This document shows, piece after piece, positions 1 through 7,802 of a stretch of DNA of 11,636 bases. Source of the DNA: Bacteroidota bacterium. GTDB taxonomy: Bacteria > Bacteroidota > Bacteroidia > Cytophagales > Cyclobacteriaceae. Numbering within the stretch: the stretch's first letter is position 1; each line of letters opens with the position of its first letter. The stretch spans positions 1-11,636 of the forward strand of contig JAEZEH010000161.1 in the NCBI GenBank assembly GCA_023417785.1, given 5' to 3'. Below the pieces are notes generated by a model. That model searched no databases. It was not told the origin of the DNA and worked only from the letters and a program-made list of their open reading frames with translations. The position numbers were made by a program, and so were the translations under genes.

Positions 1-2384
1 ATTCCCAGCAACAACACCAGCGCGAGGCTAATCACGATCTCGGTGGCCCCAATCGGAACATTGAACGCCTGAGCCGTAAGCAACAATTTTTCCATCATGA
101 AAGTCATGGTTGGAATCGTAATAATACTTGCAATAACCATAATCAGAATAAAGTCCCTGGAAAGGAGGTAGACGAGACTTTCGGATGAGGCGCCCATTAC
201 TTTCCGTATACTGACTTCCTTTACGCGGTTTTTGATCGTAAACACAACGGTTCCGAGTAATCCAAGGCATGCTACCGTGATTGCGAGTAATCCTAAAAAT
301 CCCCATATCTTCACAATGACAAAATAAAACGAGTAGGCATCGCGGATCTGATCAACGAGGAACGCCGCTTTGAACTTCGCGTCTTTGGCAAGGGCCTTCC
401 AGGCCTTCTCCATCTCTGCAAATGCCTGGCTCTCATTGGTAGATTGAAATTTAATATTACCGTACGCGAATTGTTCCGGATCATATTCAAAGAAGAAGTT
501 ACCAATGGGTGATCTTAGGTTCAGATGAAAATCCTTGACGATGCCGGCTACCCGGACTTCCCGATGGTCCGGCAGCCTGAGGACCCGATCGAGTGCTCCA
601 TAAGAGTCGTCGGGACTTAACTTATTGGCGAACACTTCATTGATGATGATCAATCGCGAGTTGTCAGTGGCGTCATCGGCAAAGTTCCTGCCACGCAGGA
701 GGGTAAGCCCCATATTCCGGATGAAGTTTTCGTCAACCGACATCTTGCCCGTTGCGATCGAATCTGTTTGTCCGGACAGCCTCACATATACCTCGGGAAC
801 GAGTTCTGCTCCGGGCACATGCGACGACATGGAAATTGATTCGGCAAACGAAAACTTTCCAAACTCGTTCTTGAACAGCTGTGGATCCGCTCGCTGTAGT
901 TCGACATTGAGTATTCCTTCCTGGTCGAAACCCAGATCATAGCTTACGGAATAACGATATTGTTGCACAACGATAACAACCGCCATAATAAAACCCAGCG
1001 ACAAGATGAACTGTCCCGCGATCACCAGTTTGCGAATCGAAAAACGCGACCTTCTTTTTGATTGCAGTTCTTTGCCTTTAAGCGCGTTCACCGGAGCGAT
1101 CCTTGAGAGATGTATGGCCGGAACAATACCTGAGACAAAACCGATTAATAGGGCGAAGAAGATGAAGCTACCAAACGTCACGACCGTTGGATCGAGATCG
1201 ACGAGGTCCGTCTCACCCGCAATGGATAGCGCCTCATCGCGGATAACCTCGAAGAAAAAGTACGAAAGAACCAGTGCCATCAACATGATGATCGTGCTCT
1301 CGAGGATAAACTGCATGAAGATCTGGCTCCTTTGTCCACCCATAACTTTGCGCACGCCGATCTCGCGCATACGTTTAAGCGATTGGGAAATGGCAAGGCT
1401 AACGTAGTTGGTACACGCGGCTAAAAGGATAATCAAGGGAAGCATTCCGTTCAGTACCATTGACTCATAAGTCCAGCCGTAGCCGATCGGATTATCCAGG
1501 TCAGGGCCGGGAACAATTTTGTCGAGTCGCTGAAGTTCGAAAGAGGCCTGATAGTCATTCGTTGTATACTTCTTTTTTGCGACCCTGTTCAGGAACTCTT
1601 CAATACGGGAAGGGCTGGAGTGGTCTGAAAGCAGGAGGTAGGTGTACGAGTTGAAGAAGCTTTTCCAGTTTTCGTCCTTATCGATAAAAGCAGCGCCGTG
1701 GTAGGAAGTCAGTGTTGCGTATGAAGCCAGCGCCTCAAATACCATGTGTGAGTTTTTCGGCAGGTCTCTGGCAACACCGGTGATCATCACTTCACCAAAC
1801 GGTTCGATGAAAGTTAGTTCACCCAATGGATCTTTCGGACCGAAGATCCGTTCCGCGGCCGCCTCTGTTATGACCAGCGAGTTGGGGGCGACCAGCGCCG
1901 TGGCGGGATTACCCTTAAGGAGGGGAAAATCAAAAACTGAAAGGAAGTCGGGATCGGCAAAGTAGCCTTGGATAGGAATCTGGCTGTCGCGGTAGCCGAT
2001 CTGGTGGTTCAGCGATGCGTGAATCCGGACAACTTTTTCGATACCACTGAACTGATCCTTCAGAAGCTGGGCGGTACCAACCGGAGCTGACGCATACGAC
2101 GGGTTTTCGTTTTGATCCTGGACATGGGTTATTACCCGGTAGATGCTTTTGCTATTGGAATGAAAGGTATCAAACTGAAAAACAAACACGACCATAGCCA
2201 CGAACAGCAGGCTGAGCGACATGCCGATGGCCAGGCCGAAGACATTGAGAATTGTAAAGAATTTATTTTTGGAAAGATTCCGGGTGGCGGTTTTAAAGTA
2301 GTTCCTGAAAATGGCAGCGGTGGAATGAATGCGTTGCAAGACGCCGCCGGGCGTTTGTTCTGTTCTCCAGGAGGACTTGCTCAT
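1..2384 (-). CDS. MacB/FtsX-like ABC transporter permease, 3' end outside the window
   Basis: Reverse-strand reading from the ATG at 2384 stays open for 794 codons and runs off the left edge, so the C-terminus is missing; by the usual family length (about 800 residues) only a few residues are lost. The layout is the doubled MacB-periplasmic/FtsX arrangement common in cytophagales: TM1 near residues 42-70 (FGLAIGMS), a periplasmic domain about 75-300, a three-TM FtsX block about 308-432 with EIGVRKVMGG (341-350), a TM near 452-473, a second periplasmic domain about 485-680, and a second FtsX block from about 685 with EVSIRKVMGA (723-732). Such permeases work with a separate ATPase, in export or envelope mechanotransmission; no ATPase gene is visible here, so the partner and substrate are unknown. 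An in-frame TAA lies five codons upstream, fixing this as the longest ATG start; it leaves about 27 residues before the family's usual RNYFK start. No convincing Shine-Dalgarno is seen. Confidence 0.93.
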   Translation of the reverse strand, partial: MSKSSWRTEQTPGGVLQRIHSTAAIFRNYFKTATRNLSKNKFFTILNVFGLAIGMSLSLLFVAMVVFVFQFDTFHSNSKSIYRVITHVQDQNENPSYASAPVGTAQLLKDQFSGIEKVVRIHASLNHQIGYRDSQIPIQGYFADPDFLSVFDFPLLKGNPATALVAPNSLVITEAAAERIFGPKDPLGELTFIEPFGEVMITGVARDLPKNSHMVFEALASYATLTSYHGAAFIDKDENWKSFFNSYTYLLLSDHSSPSRIEEFLNRVAKKKYTTNDYQASFELQRLDKIVPGPDLDNPIGYGWTYESMVLNGMLPLIILLAACTNYVSLAISQSLKRMREIGVRKVMGGQRSQIFMQFILESTIIMLMALVLSYFFFEVIRDEALSIAGETDLVDLDPTVVTFGSFIFFALLIGFVSGIVPAIHLSRIAPVNALKGKELQSKRRSRFSIRKLVIAGQFILSLGFIMAVVIVVQQYRYSVSYDLGFDQEGILNVELQRADPQLFKNEFGKFSFAESISMSSHVPGAELVPEVYVRLSGQTDSIATGKMSVDENFIRNMGLTLLRGRNFADDATDNSRLIIINEVFANKLSPDDSYGALDRVLRLPDHREVRVAGIVKDFHLNLRSPIGNFFFEYDPEQFAYGNIKFQSTNESQAFAEMEKAWKALAKDAKFKAAFLVDQIRDAYSFYFVIVKIWGFLGLLAITVACLGLLGTVVFTIKNRVKEVSIRKVMGASSESLVYLLSRDFILIMVIASIITIPTMTFMMEKLLLTAQAFNVPIGATEIVISLALVLLLG

Positions 2385-2511
2385 GGTTTGGTTTTACAGC
2401 GAGACGTCTGGAAGGTGGTTATGTTACACCAATGGGCATAAGAAATGTTATCCAAAGTCGGTTGTTCCAGGACCGAGACTCAGGATGTATTACAGCAAAG
2501 CCGATTATCAA
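2385..2511. other. Intergenic gap between exported transglutaminase gene and permease
   Basis: This 127-bp gap separates two minus-strand genes. I see no strong terminator stem (the best is a 5-bp TCGGT/ACCGA pair with a 9-base loop and no T tract) and no clear TAnnTTTG -7 element, so read-through from the upstream gene is as likely as a separate promoter. Confidence 0.4.
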
Positions 2512-5500
2512 TTATTGAACCGCAAGAATCCGTTGTTCCGACTTGACAATCATATCGAGAAACGCCTTCATATCCGAATAATCCTTTACGTCTATGCGGG
2601 TTCGCTGGGTATTAAATTTTCGTGTCACTATCAACATCTCTGGCTCGACAAGCGAATACTGAAGATCATACGACATCCCATTAAAGGTAAGAGACACATT
2701 AGCGGGAACTTCCACGAATTTCTTGCCTGGCGGAATCTCAACACGGATCGTTGTTTCATAGTAATCGGTATCCTCATAGGCCGGGTAGTCGATGGGATAC
2801 TCCCTCTTTGCCGATGCAAAATGACTGGACGTCGCGGCGAGGTCGGGGAAGATAAGTTTGAAAGTGCTCATGCTGGCAATTTCGGCGATGCCGTCCTTAA
2901 TCTGGTACCGATAGGCGAATGAAACGGAATCATCGAGGGAATCCAGACTGCCAAAAACCAATGTATCAATGTTGACCTCTTTGTTCTGAGAAGCCACATA
3001 GTCACGGAGTTTTAGTATCTGCTTATCATAAGGGATACTCGAAAAATCGTTTCTCAGTTTCGAAGTGAGCTGGCCATACTTTATTCTGTTCACATCGACA
3101 AAGAGATCATTCCCTAACGGCCGCATCGTAACTGAAGCCTTAGCAACGGCACGTGTTTTTGTCCTGGTATCAAGTTTGGTCAGTTCTACCTTTCCCATCG
3201 TCCGATCACGCGGGATTTCGAGGATCAAGGCTCCTGTCAAATTAATTGGAAGACTTGCAAATGGCAAATGGTTGTCCGTGAGTTCTATAAAGAAATCCTT
3301 GCCGTCGAGTTTCGCCTTGGCGATACAGTGATTAAAATCAATCGACGGCAGAACCATGTCCATTTCACCGTGATCTCTCGTATCCGTCAAGACCATTTGA
3401 GCGGTAACTCCGGCCATTTCACACAACTTCATGAATAAGTTCGAAAGATCCTTACAATCGCCGAGACGGGTGGCCAGAGTTTTAGACGCGGTCTGCGGAA
3501 GGTATGCACCCTGCCTGAACGACACCGAACTGTATCGGACATTTCGGACAATATAGGAGTAAATTGCTTTGGCCTTTTCAAATTCAGTCATCGCTTTCAG
3601 ATTCCGCTCCCCGAAAATGTTCTGAAAAGCCGAAGTAAGTTCATAAGTCTCATCAGACGACTTGTTAATGAGATCCGCATACCAAAAGGCGACATCGTTC
3701 CAAGTCGCCAGCGTGGAAATATGAAGTACAGGAACAACATCAACAACCGCGGGCCTATAAGACTCATCGGCGTAAGGCGGTTGTTTTTTCATCTCCCAAC
3801 TATACTGTTTAAATTCGTCGACGACTTGAATTTTGGGCTGCAAGGTTGAATTCGAAACGACGTAATTCAGTTTGCGGGAAGCCGGCAAAAGGATACTATA
3901 CCGCGAATGGGCGAGATAAGTTTCTTTCTGAAAGAAATGCTTGGTCCAGAAGTCATTTGCAAATCGTCCTGAGAAAAAATTCTGGTAACGGTACCGATAC
4001 ACAATTACGTCGCCCACCTCAAGGTTGGGGAAGACGATCTGATTCTGGTTACGCTCGCCACGAATACGCACGCCGGATGGCTTAATGAGATCAAACTGTT
4101 CAATGAAGAGATTTTGACTGGAGTTGTAGTTAATGGTGGATTCTTTATAGGCTTTAATCCCTTTTTCGTTCGTGATTCGGAGAATATAGGTATGGAAGTC
4201 TTCGGTCGCCCCGGCGGGATGCATGACCGTACTTCGATCCTGGAAGACGATGTAATACCCTTTGTTTGAAGTTTGCGAAGATTCAGGGGGAGTGTCGTTA
4301 GCGATAATCTGTTCGATATTAGCTTCCGGGACAATAGTGTAAATCTCGGGTTTTCCAAGAAGTGTCCTCAATTTAGTAATGACCGTATATTGGTTTGGAT
4401 CCAGTTCCAGCGATCGCTGAAACGCCTGAATAGCTTCCTCCTTTTTGTCTAACCCACGCTTTGCGTCACCGATCAAATCCCAGAGCTTTCCGTCGTAAGG
4501 GGAGAGGGCAATCGCTTGCTCGAGGCATTTGCCTGCCTCAGCATATTCCTCGGCGTTCATGTGATATTCTGCCAGATCCGCCAGAAGAAGGGTCTCATGC
4601 GGACTGGTTTCCACCATCCATTTTCGCTTTTTTGTTACCGTTTCAGAATTTCCTTCTTCATGCAATAACTCCAGATACGTCGAGAGAACCGTGTAGTTAT
4701 GGTTTTGTCTGAGGTATACTTCATAAATGCGCATTGCTGCCGCCTTGTCCCGGTTAATCTCCTTGCGAATCGCGAACATAAGAGGTATCAGCTCCGGTTC
4801 GTCAGGATATAGTTTAAACGCCTGTTCTGCCAGGTCCACTAATTCGGGAATTCTATTCTGCTTCCCCAGGACACCCATTTTCAATTTTAATGTTTTCAAA
4901 TCCTGGCCGTAGCGCTTCTCATATTCCGCGATCGCATCGAGGGCCTCGGTGTATCGTTCTGTATTAATGCTGTTAGAAATATCGATTTCGAGAATCATGG
5001 GCGATTTTGGATCACTGCGGCGGATGTTGTCCACTTCCTCAAGCAATACCGTCTGATTTTCTTCTTTAGCGAGGATCTCTGTGAGTTGGGCCCGAAGGAG
5101 ATTATTGGGAAAAATTCTGATCGCCGACTCTATCAGTTTCCTGGCTTCCAATATCTTCTTGTGTCGCAGGTACACGTCTGATAGTAGGAGGTAGTTCACC
5201 ATGTTGTCCGGCTCTGCTTCTATCTTATTTGCAAAAAAATCCTCGGCAAAATGCTTCATTGCTGAAGGTGATTGCGATGACTTTTTGTATGGCTTGAAAA
5301 AGCTGCTTCCGACCAGGCCGGGGATTGGATTGAATTCGTGATCCGTTATTCGCATCCCAAAATTCGCATAGTACGTATTTGTAAAACTTAATTGCACAAC
5401 AATGCGATTGACACCTTTCTGAAGACGGCATTTTACTGAATAGGTATCAAATTCCGTGGTCCGTTCGGTGGTCTCTGAGAGAATCATCGAGTCGTTGATC

Positions 5501-6273
5501 CACACACGAATGGCGCCACTAACCCCGGTATTCACGATTACATCCTGGTCTGCCGGAGAAGTCACAAACGTTTGGGTATAAACAACCGCCGTGGTGTTCT
5601 TTATCTGATTTGAAACAGGGATCCATCCATCCGGATTTTCGTGTGGCGGGGTAAACCACTTGATCCGCGCATTCGTCAGCGAAGAGAACTCAGATTTGTC
5701 ATCGGGCCTTTCCAATGGGCCGTAACTCTTATAGATTCCGCTCTGCGAAAGATTTTCGAACGGTCCTACATACTGCCAGTTTTGTATTCCGCCGATTTTG
5801 ACGAACTGACTCTGGGCCGAATCAAACTTGTTCTGGAACCGATAATGCATGCCAAGCTGGTACAGGGCCCCAGCTCGTATCGTTCCAAACGTTCGCGGAT
5901 TGTCCAGCAACGCTTTAATCAATGCCAGCTGATGCGGTTGCGTTTTCTTACCATAAAAACCCAGTACAGGTGGCGAAAACCACAAAGCATAGACATACGG
6001 ATCCGGATTCTCGACCTTGGTGTAGAACGCGTCGATGAAGTCGGCGGTCTCATCTATTTTCTGAAGATAGCCTTTGAGATAGAGCCCGGTAATATAGGCG
6101 TCATGCTTTTTTTCCGGCCTGATCTTGCCACTGGCAATGAGCTCCTCGGCTTTTCCGAATTCCTGCTGCGCGATGAGGCTCCAGAGGGTGGAATAACTTG
6201 TATTTGAATTGGTTTGACCGAAGGTGGTGGGGGCAGCAGCTAATAAATAACATGCTAAGAACAACTTTTTCAT
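2512..6273 (-). CDS. Exported TPR / DUF3857 / transglutaminase-like protein
   Basis: A complete 1253-residue protein. It begins with a signal peptide (MKKLFLACYLLAAAPTTFGQ, cleavage probably after residue 19 or 20), so it acts in the periplasm or at the outer surface. Residues about 165-310 look like a beta-sandwich, PA14/sugar-binding-like module (VWINDS near 257, KGVNRI near 286). About 340-640 are TPR-type helical repeats (for example KEEAIQAFQRSLELDPNQ near 611). About 665-870 are the DUF3857 domain and about 895-1005 the transglutaminase core, with a candidate catalytic triad Cys940 (LGDCKD), His982 (FNHC) and Asp1000 (ELTD). A beta-rich tail follows. The triad suggests a working papain-like fold (protease, amidase or crosslinking), but no substrate is established for this family in Bacteroidota. 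It lies upstream of and co-oriented with the permease, 127 bp apart, so co-transcription is possible. I see no frameshift or missing motif. Confidence 0.9.
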   Translation of the reverse strand: MKKLFLACYLLAAAPTTFGQTNSNTSYSTLWSLIAQQEFGKAEELIASGKIRPEKKHDAYITGLYLKGYLQKIDETADFIDAFYTKVENPDPYVYALWFSPPVLGFYGKKTQPHQLALIKALLDNPRTFGTIRAGALYQLGMHYRFQNKFDSAQSQFVKIGGIQNWQYVGPFENLSQSGIYKSYGPLERPDDKSEFSSLTNARIKWFTPPHENPDGWIPVSNQIKNTTAVVYTQTFVTSPADQDVIVNTGVSGAIRVWINDSMILSETTERTTEFDTYSVKCRLQKGVNRIVVQLSFTNTYYANFGMRITDHEFNPIPGLVGSSFFKPYKKSSQSPSAMKHFAEDFFANKIEAEPDNMVNYLLLSDVYLRHKKILEARKLIESAIRIFPNNLLRAQLTEILAKEENQTVLLEEVDNIRRSDPKSPMILEIDISNSINTERYTEALDAIAEYEKRYGQDLKTLKLKMGVLGKQNRIPELVDLAEQAFKLYPDEPELIPLMFAIRKEINRDKAAAMRIYEVYLRQNHNYTVLSTYLELLHEEGNSETVTKKRKWMVETSPHETLLLADLAEYHMNAEEYAEAGKCLEQAIALSPYDGKLWDLIGDAKRGLDKKEEAIQAFQRSLELDPNQYTVITKLRTLLGKPEIYTIVPEANIEQIIANDTPPESSQTSNKGYYIVFQDRSTVMHPAGATEDFHTYILRITNEKGIKAYKESTINYNSSQNLFIEQFDLIKPSGVRIRGERNQNQIVFPNLEVGDVIVYRYRYQNFFSGRFANDFWTKHFFQKETYLAHSRYSILLPASRKLNYVVSNSTLQPKIQVVDEFKQYSWEMKKQPPYADESYRPAVVDVVPVLHISTLATWNDVAFWYADLINKSSDETYELTSAFQNIFGERNLKAMTEFEKAKAIYSYIVRNVRYSSVSFRQGAYLPQTASKTLATRLGDCKDLSNLFMKLCEMAGVTAQMVLTDTRDHGEMDMVLPSIDFNHCIAKAKLDGKDFFIELTDNHLPFASLPINLTGALILEIPRDRTMGKVELTKLDTRTKTRAVAKASVTMRPLGNDLFVDVNRIKYGQLTSKLRNDFSSIPYDKQILKLRDYVASQNKEVNIDTLVFGSLDSLDDSVSFAYRYQIKDGIAEIASMSTFKLIFPDLAATSSHFASAKREYPIDYPAYEDTDYYETTIRVEIPPGKKFVEVPANVSLTFNGMSYDLQYSLVEPEMLIVTRKFNTQRTRIDVKDYSDMKAFLDMIVKSEQRILAVQ

Positions 6274-6491
6274 AACGTGGTCGATAGACGACGCAAGATA
6301 CGAAAAGATCCCTAATGGACGGTCGGTGATTAGAAATCTGTCTTGGCGGGAAGTCTATTTAACATAATATCAATTATAACACCAACCCATCCATAGAAGT
6401 GGCTTGGATCAGATCCCGAAAATGACGCCCAGACCGGCAGCAAATTGGCGGAGGTCGAATCCAGGAAATGCCTGGAATAATTTCGAACGAA
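6274..6491. other. Non-coding stretch between the methyltransferase remnant and the transglutaminase gene
   Basis: No gene is supported here. On the minus strand an element TATCTTGC (6293-6300) resembles the Bacteroidota -7 box TAnnTTTG 20 bp before the transglutaminase ATG at 6273, but the position where TTTG would be expected reads ACCG, so it is weak as a promoter. A small stem, TCCAGG-AAATG-CCTGGA, sits at 6460-6476 beside the repeat at 6492. A 44-codon minus-strand frame (6409-6543) overlaps the stop of the methyltransferase remnant by ATGA, but I do not recognise its product. Confidence 0.4.
6460..6476. repeat. Small hairpin beside repeat copy A
   Basis: Inverted repeat TCCAGG-AAATG-CCTGGA, 6-bp arms and 5-base loop, 15 bp left of the direct repeat at 6492. 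Alone it is unremarkable; it matters because copy B of the repeat has a hairpin of different sequence at nearly the same distance (9611-9627). Confidence 0.45.
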
Positions 6492-6541
6492 TTTGTGGTG
6501 CCTGTTCAATATTTGACACTCGTTCGCAATTCCGTTCCGTC
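6492..6541. repeat. Direct repeat copy A, at the 3' breakpoint of the methyltransferase remnant
   Basis: Fifty bases that align with 9642-9690 at 40 of 50 positions with one gap. Shared blocks are TTTGTGGTGC, GTTCAAT, TCGTTCGC and GTTCCGTC, in the same order and orientation. The right edge of this copy is the point where methyltransferase homology stops, the remnant's TGA being at 6540-6542. Chance is unlikely for four ordered blocks of 7-10 bases. Whether this is a dispersed genomic repeat, an element end or a relic of a duplicated gene cannot be told from one window. Confidence 0.65.
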
Positions 6542-7169
6542 ATTCTGAATCTATACTAATAAAAATAAGGCCATCTGTAGAAAGTAAATTTCTCGCTAAC
6601 GTCAACCTCGGATACATCATACTCAACCACTTCGAGTGAAAGCGTCCATCGCTGCGTTTATTGGTGGTGAGGGGCTTGCCTTCTTCGTCCACCTGGCCTG
6701 TGCGGCGGAGGTATTCCTGAAGGGGTTCGGTGAAATCATCGTCATAAACGAAGTCATTGCCCGTGTTATAGGGAGGATCGATGTAGATCATTTTGATCTT
6801 GCCGGCATAGCTCTTCTGTAGGATTTTAAGCACGTCCAGGTTCTCGCCTTCGATGAAGATGTTTTTCGAGTCGTTCACGCCGTCGGTATCGGGTGTGCCA
6901 TCGGCTTTGAGGCCTTCGCCGTACACGGGCTCCAGCGTGCCCTGTGGCGGGATGGAGGCAATCCTTCGCGCATCACGCTTGCCGGGCCAGAAGAGGCCAA
7001 AGTGTTCGAGGTCTTTTTCTTCGTCATCCTGTGCCCAGTCGCCCAGGTTCTGGCGCAGGGTTTCGAAGTTGATCTTCCCGTCCTCAAAACATTCCGGTGC
7101 AATTTGCTTCAGTTGTCTGATCTTCTCTTCATCGAAGAGGAATTGGGGTCGTAAGCGTTCGTGTGCCAT
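6540..7169 (-). pseudogene. N-terminal remnant of a type III Mod-like DNA adenine methyltransferase
   Basis: The 209-residue product matches the N-terminus of type III restriction-modification Mod proteins: FDEEKIRQLKQIAPECFEDG near 12-31, then DPPYNTGNDF at 131-140, whose DPPY is catalytic motif IV of beta-class N6-adenine methyltransferases. In this class motif IV comes before the target-recognition region and the SAM-binding FxGxG motif. The frame stops right after ISIDSE, where intact relatives read on through ISIDDNE into several hundred more residues. The SAM-binding motif and target-recognition region are therefore absent and the product cannot be an active enzyme. No res (restriction) gene is present. 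The start at 7169 is preceded by AGGAGG at 7186-7191, unusually strong for this lineage though 16 bases away. It lies 57 bp downstream of the ORF6N gene in the same direction. Direct repeat copy A starts exactly at the break. Confidence 0.85.
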
Positions 7170-7226
7170 AAGTAATTCTGCTCTTCCTCCTCTCCCGGAG
7201 GCGGCGTCGGTTTGACGTTCTCTATT

Positions 7227-7760
7227 TTAGTTTTTTTTCGCTTCACCGATCCTGAAACCGATCGGTTCGATATTTTTCTCCTGCCGTATCAGTTGCTGAA
7301 TGGTATCGAAAACGATCTTGAAACGCTGATCGTATTTGCGTTCGAGTTGTTTGATCTTTTCCGCGAGTTCTTTGTTCGATTGCATCAGTCTGCGGAGGGC
7401 CACAAAGGTGCGCATGATGGCGATGTTCGTTTCAATAGCCCGCGGGCTGTTGAGGATGCCACTGAGCATCGCCACGCCCTGTTCGGTGAAGGCAAAGGGC
7501 GAATATTTTGGATGCTTACCTCTTCCACTCTTTAAGGTCGCAAATTGCGTCCTTATAGAATTCCATTCTTCCGTACTAAGTTCGAACATGAAATCCTCGG
7601 GGAACCGGGTAAGGTTCCGTCTAACCGCTTCTTTCAATCGTTTGGTTTCGACACCGTAGATCATTGCCAGGTCATAGTCGAGGAGTACTTTTTCGCCGCG
7701 CATGAAAATGATTTTGGTAGCGATGAAGTCAGGAGTGGCAATTACATCGAGGTCTTTCAT
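7227..7760 (-). CDS. ORF6N-domain (KilA-N-related) DNA-binding protein
   Basis: A complete 177-residue protein. Residues about 10-115 form the ORF6N domain, first described in phage antirepressor-like proteins: MRGEKVLLDYDLAMIYGV (20-37), VRRNLTRFPEDFMFELS (46-62) and the FTEQGVAML box near 90. A charged, probably coiled-coil stretch follows (about 120-150), then a tail containing IGFR, normal for family members of this length in Bacteroidota. The family is taken to bind DNA, but its cellular role is not established; these genes often neighbour restriction-modification genes, as here. It stands between the helicase remnant (39 bp upstream) and the methyltransferase remnant (57 bp downstream) and is the only intact gene of the three. 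Two oddities: a 23-bp near-palindrome within the gene (7533-7555, residues 69-77), and a run of eight A just before the stop codon (7231-7238). Confidence 0.87.
   Translation of the reverse strand: MKDLDVIATPDFIATKIIFMRGEKVLLDYDLAMIYGVETKRLKEAVRRNLTRFPEDFMFELSTEEWNSIRTQFATLKSGRGKHPKYSPFAFTEQGVAMLSGILNSPRAIETNIAIMRTFVALRRLMQSNKELAEKIKQLERKYDQRFKIVFDTIQQLIRQEKNIEPIGFRIGEAKKN
7533..7555. repeat. 23-bp near-palindrome inside the ORF6N gene
   Basis: On the minus strand the arms read TAAGG.CGCAA and TTGCG.CCTTA around a single central T; ten of eleven arm positions pair. It encodes IRTQFATLK (residues 69-77), a variable loop just ahead of the conserved FTEQG box. A 19/23 copy lies at 7780-7802, immediately upstream of the gene. 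Such symmetry suits a binding site or recombination point, but function is inference. Confidence 0.6.
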
Positions 7761-7779
7761 TTCTTAGATAACTTTTTTG

Positions 7780-7802
7780 TAAGGTCGTAAATTGCGGGCT
7801 CA
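7780..7802. promoter_or_regulatory. Second copy of the ORF6N palindrome, upstream of the gene and at the helicase breakpoint
   Basis: This segment matches 7533-7555 at 19 of 23 positions (shared core AAGGTCG.AAATTGCG on the plus strand). It ends 19 bp before the ORF6N ATG at 7760 and covers the stop codon of the helicase remnant (7800-7802). The left arm is kept; the right arm is partly eroded. It could be an autoregulatory operator, or the scar of a recombination that replaced the helicase C-terminus. Confidence 0.45.

Noticed and set aside
1..2384. Permease as a broken gene
   Set aside because: Full translation shows one uninterrupted frame to the window edge with both FtsX blocks; the gene is only cut by the window.
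6433..6455. CAAATTGGCG near 6441 and CAATTTGCG near 9864 as further copies of the ORF6N palindrome
   Set aside because: They share only about nine bases of the core, with no matching arms, which is within chance for this AT-rich core.
6409..6543. 44-codon minus-strand frame starting at ATGA overlap with the methyltransferase remnant
   Set aside because: It is short, has no recognisable family, and its ATG arises from the repeat sequence at the breakpoint; the overlap is probably accidental.
7245..7266. Stem ACCGATC/GATCGGT near the ORF6N stop as a terminator
   Set aside because: It lies inside the coding region, before the stop codon, and on the transcribed strand is followed by A residues, not T residues.
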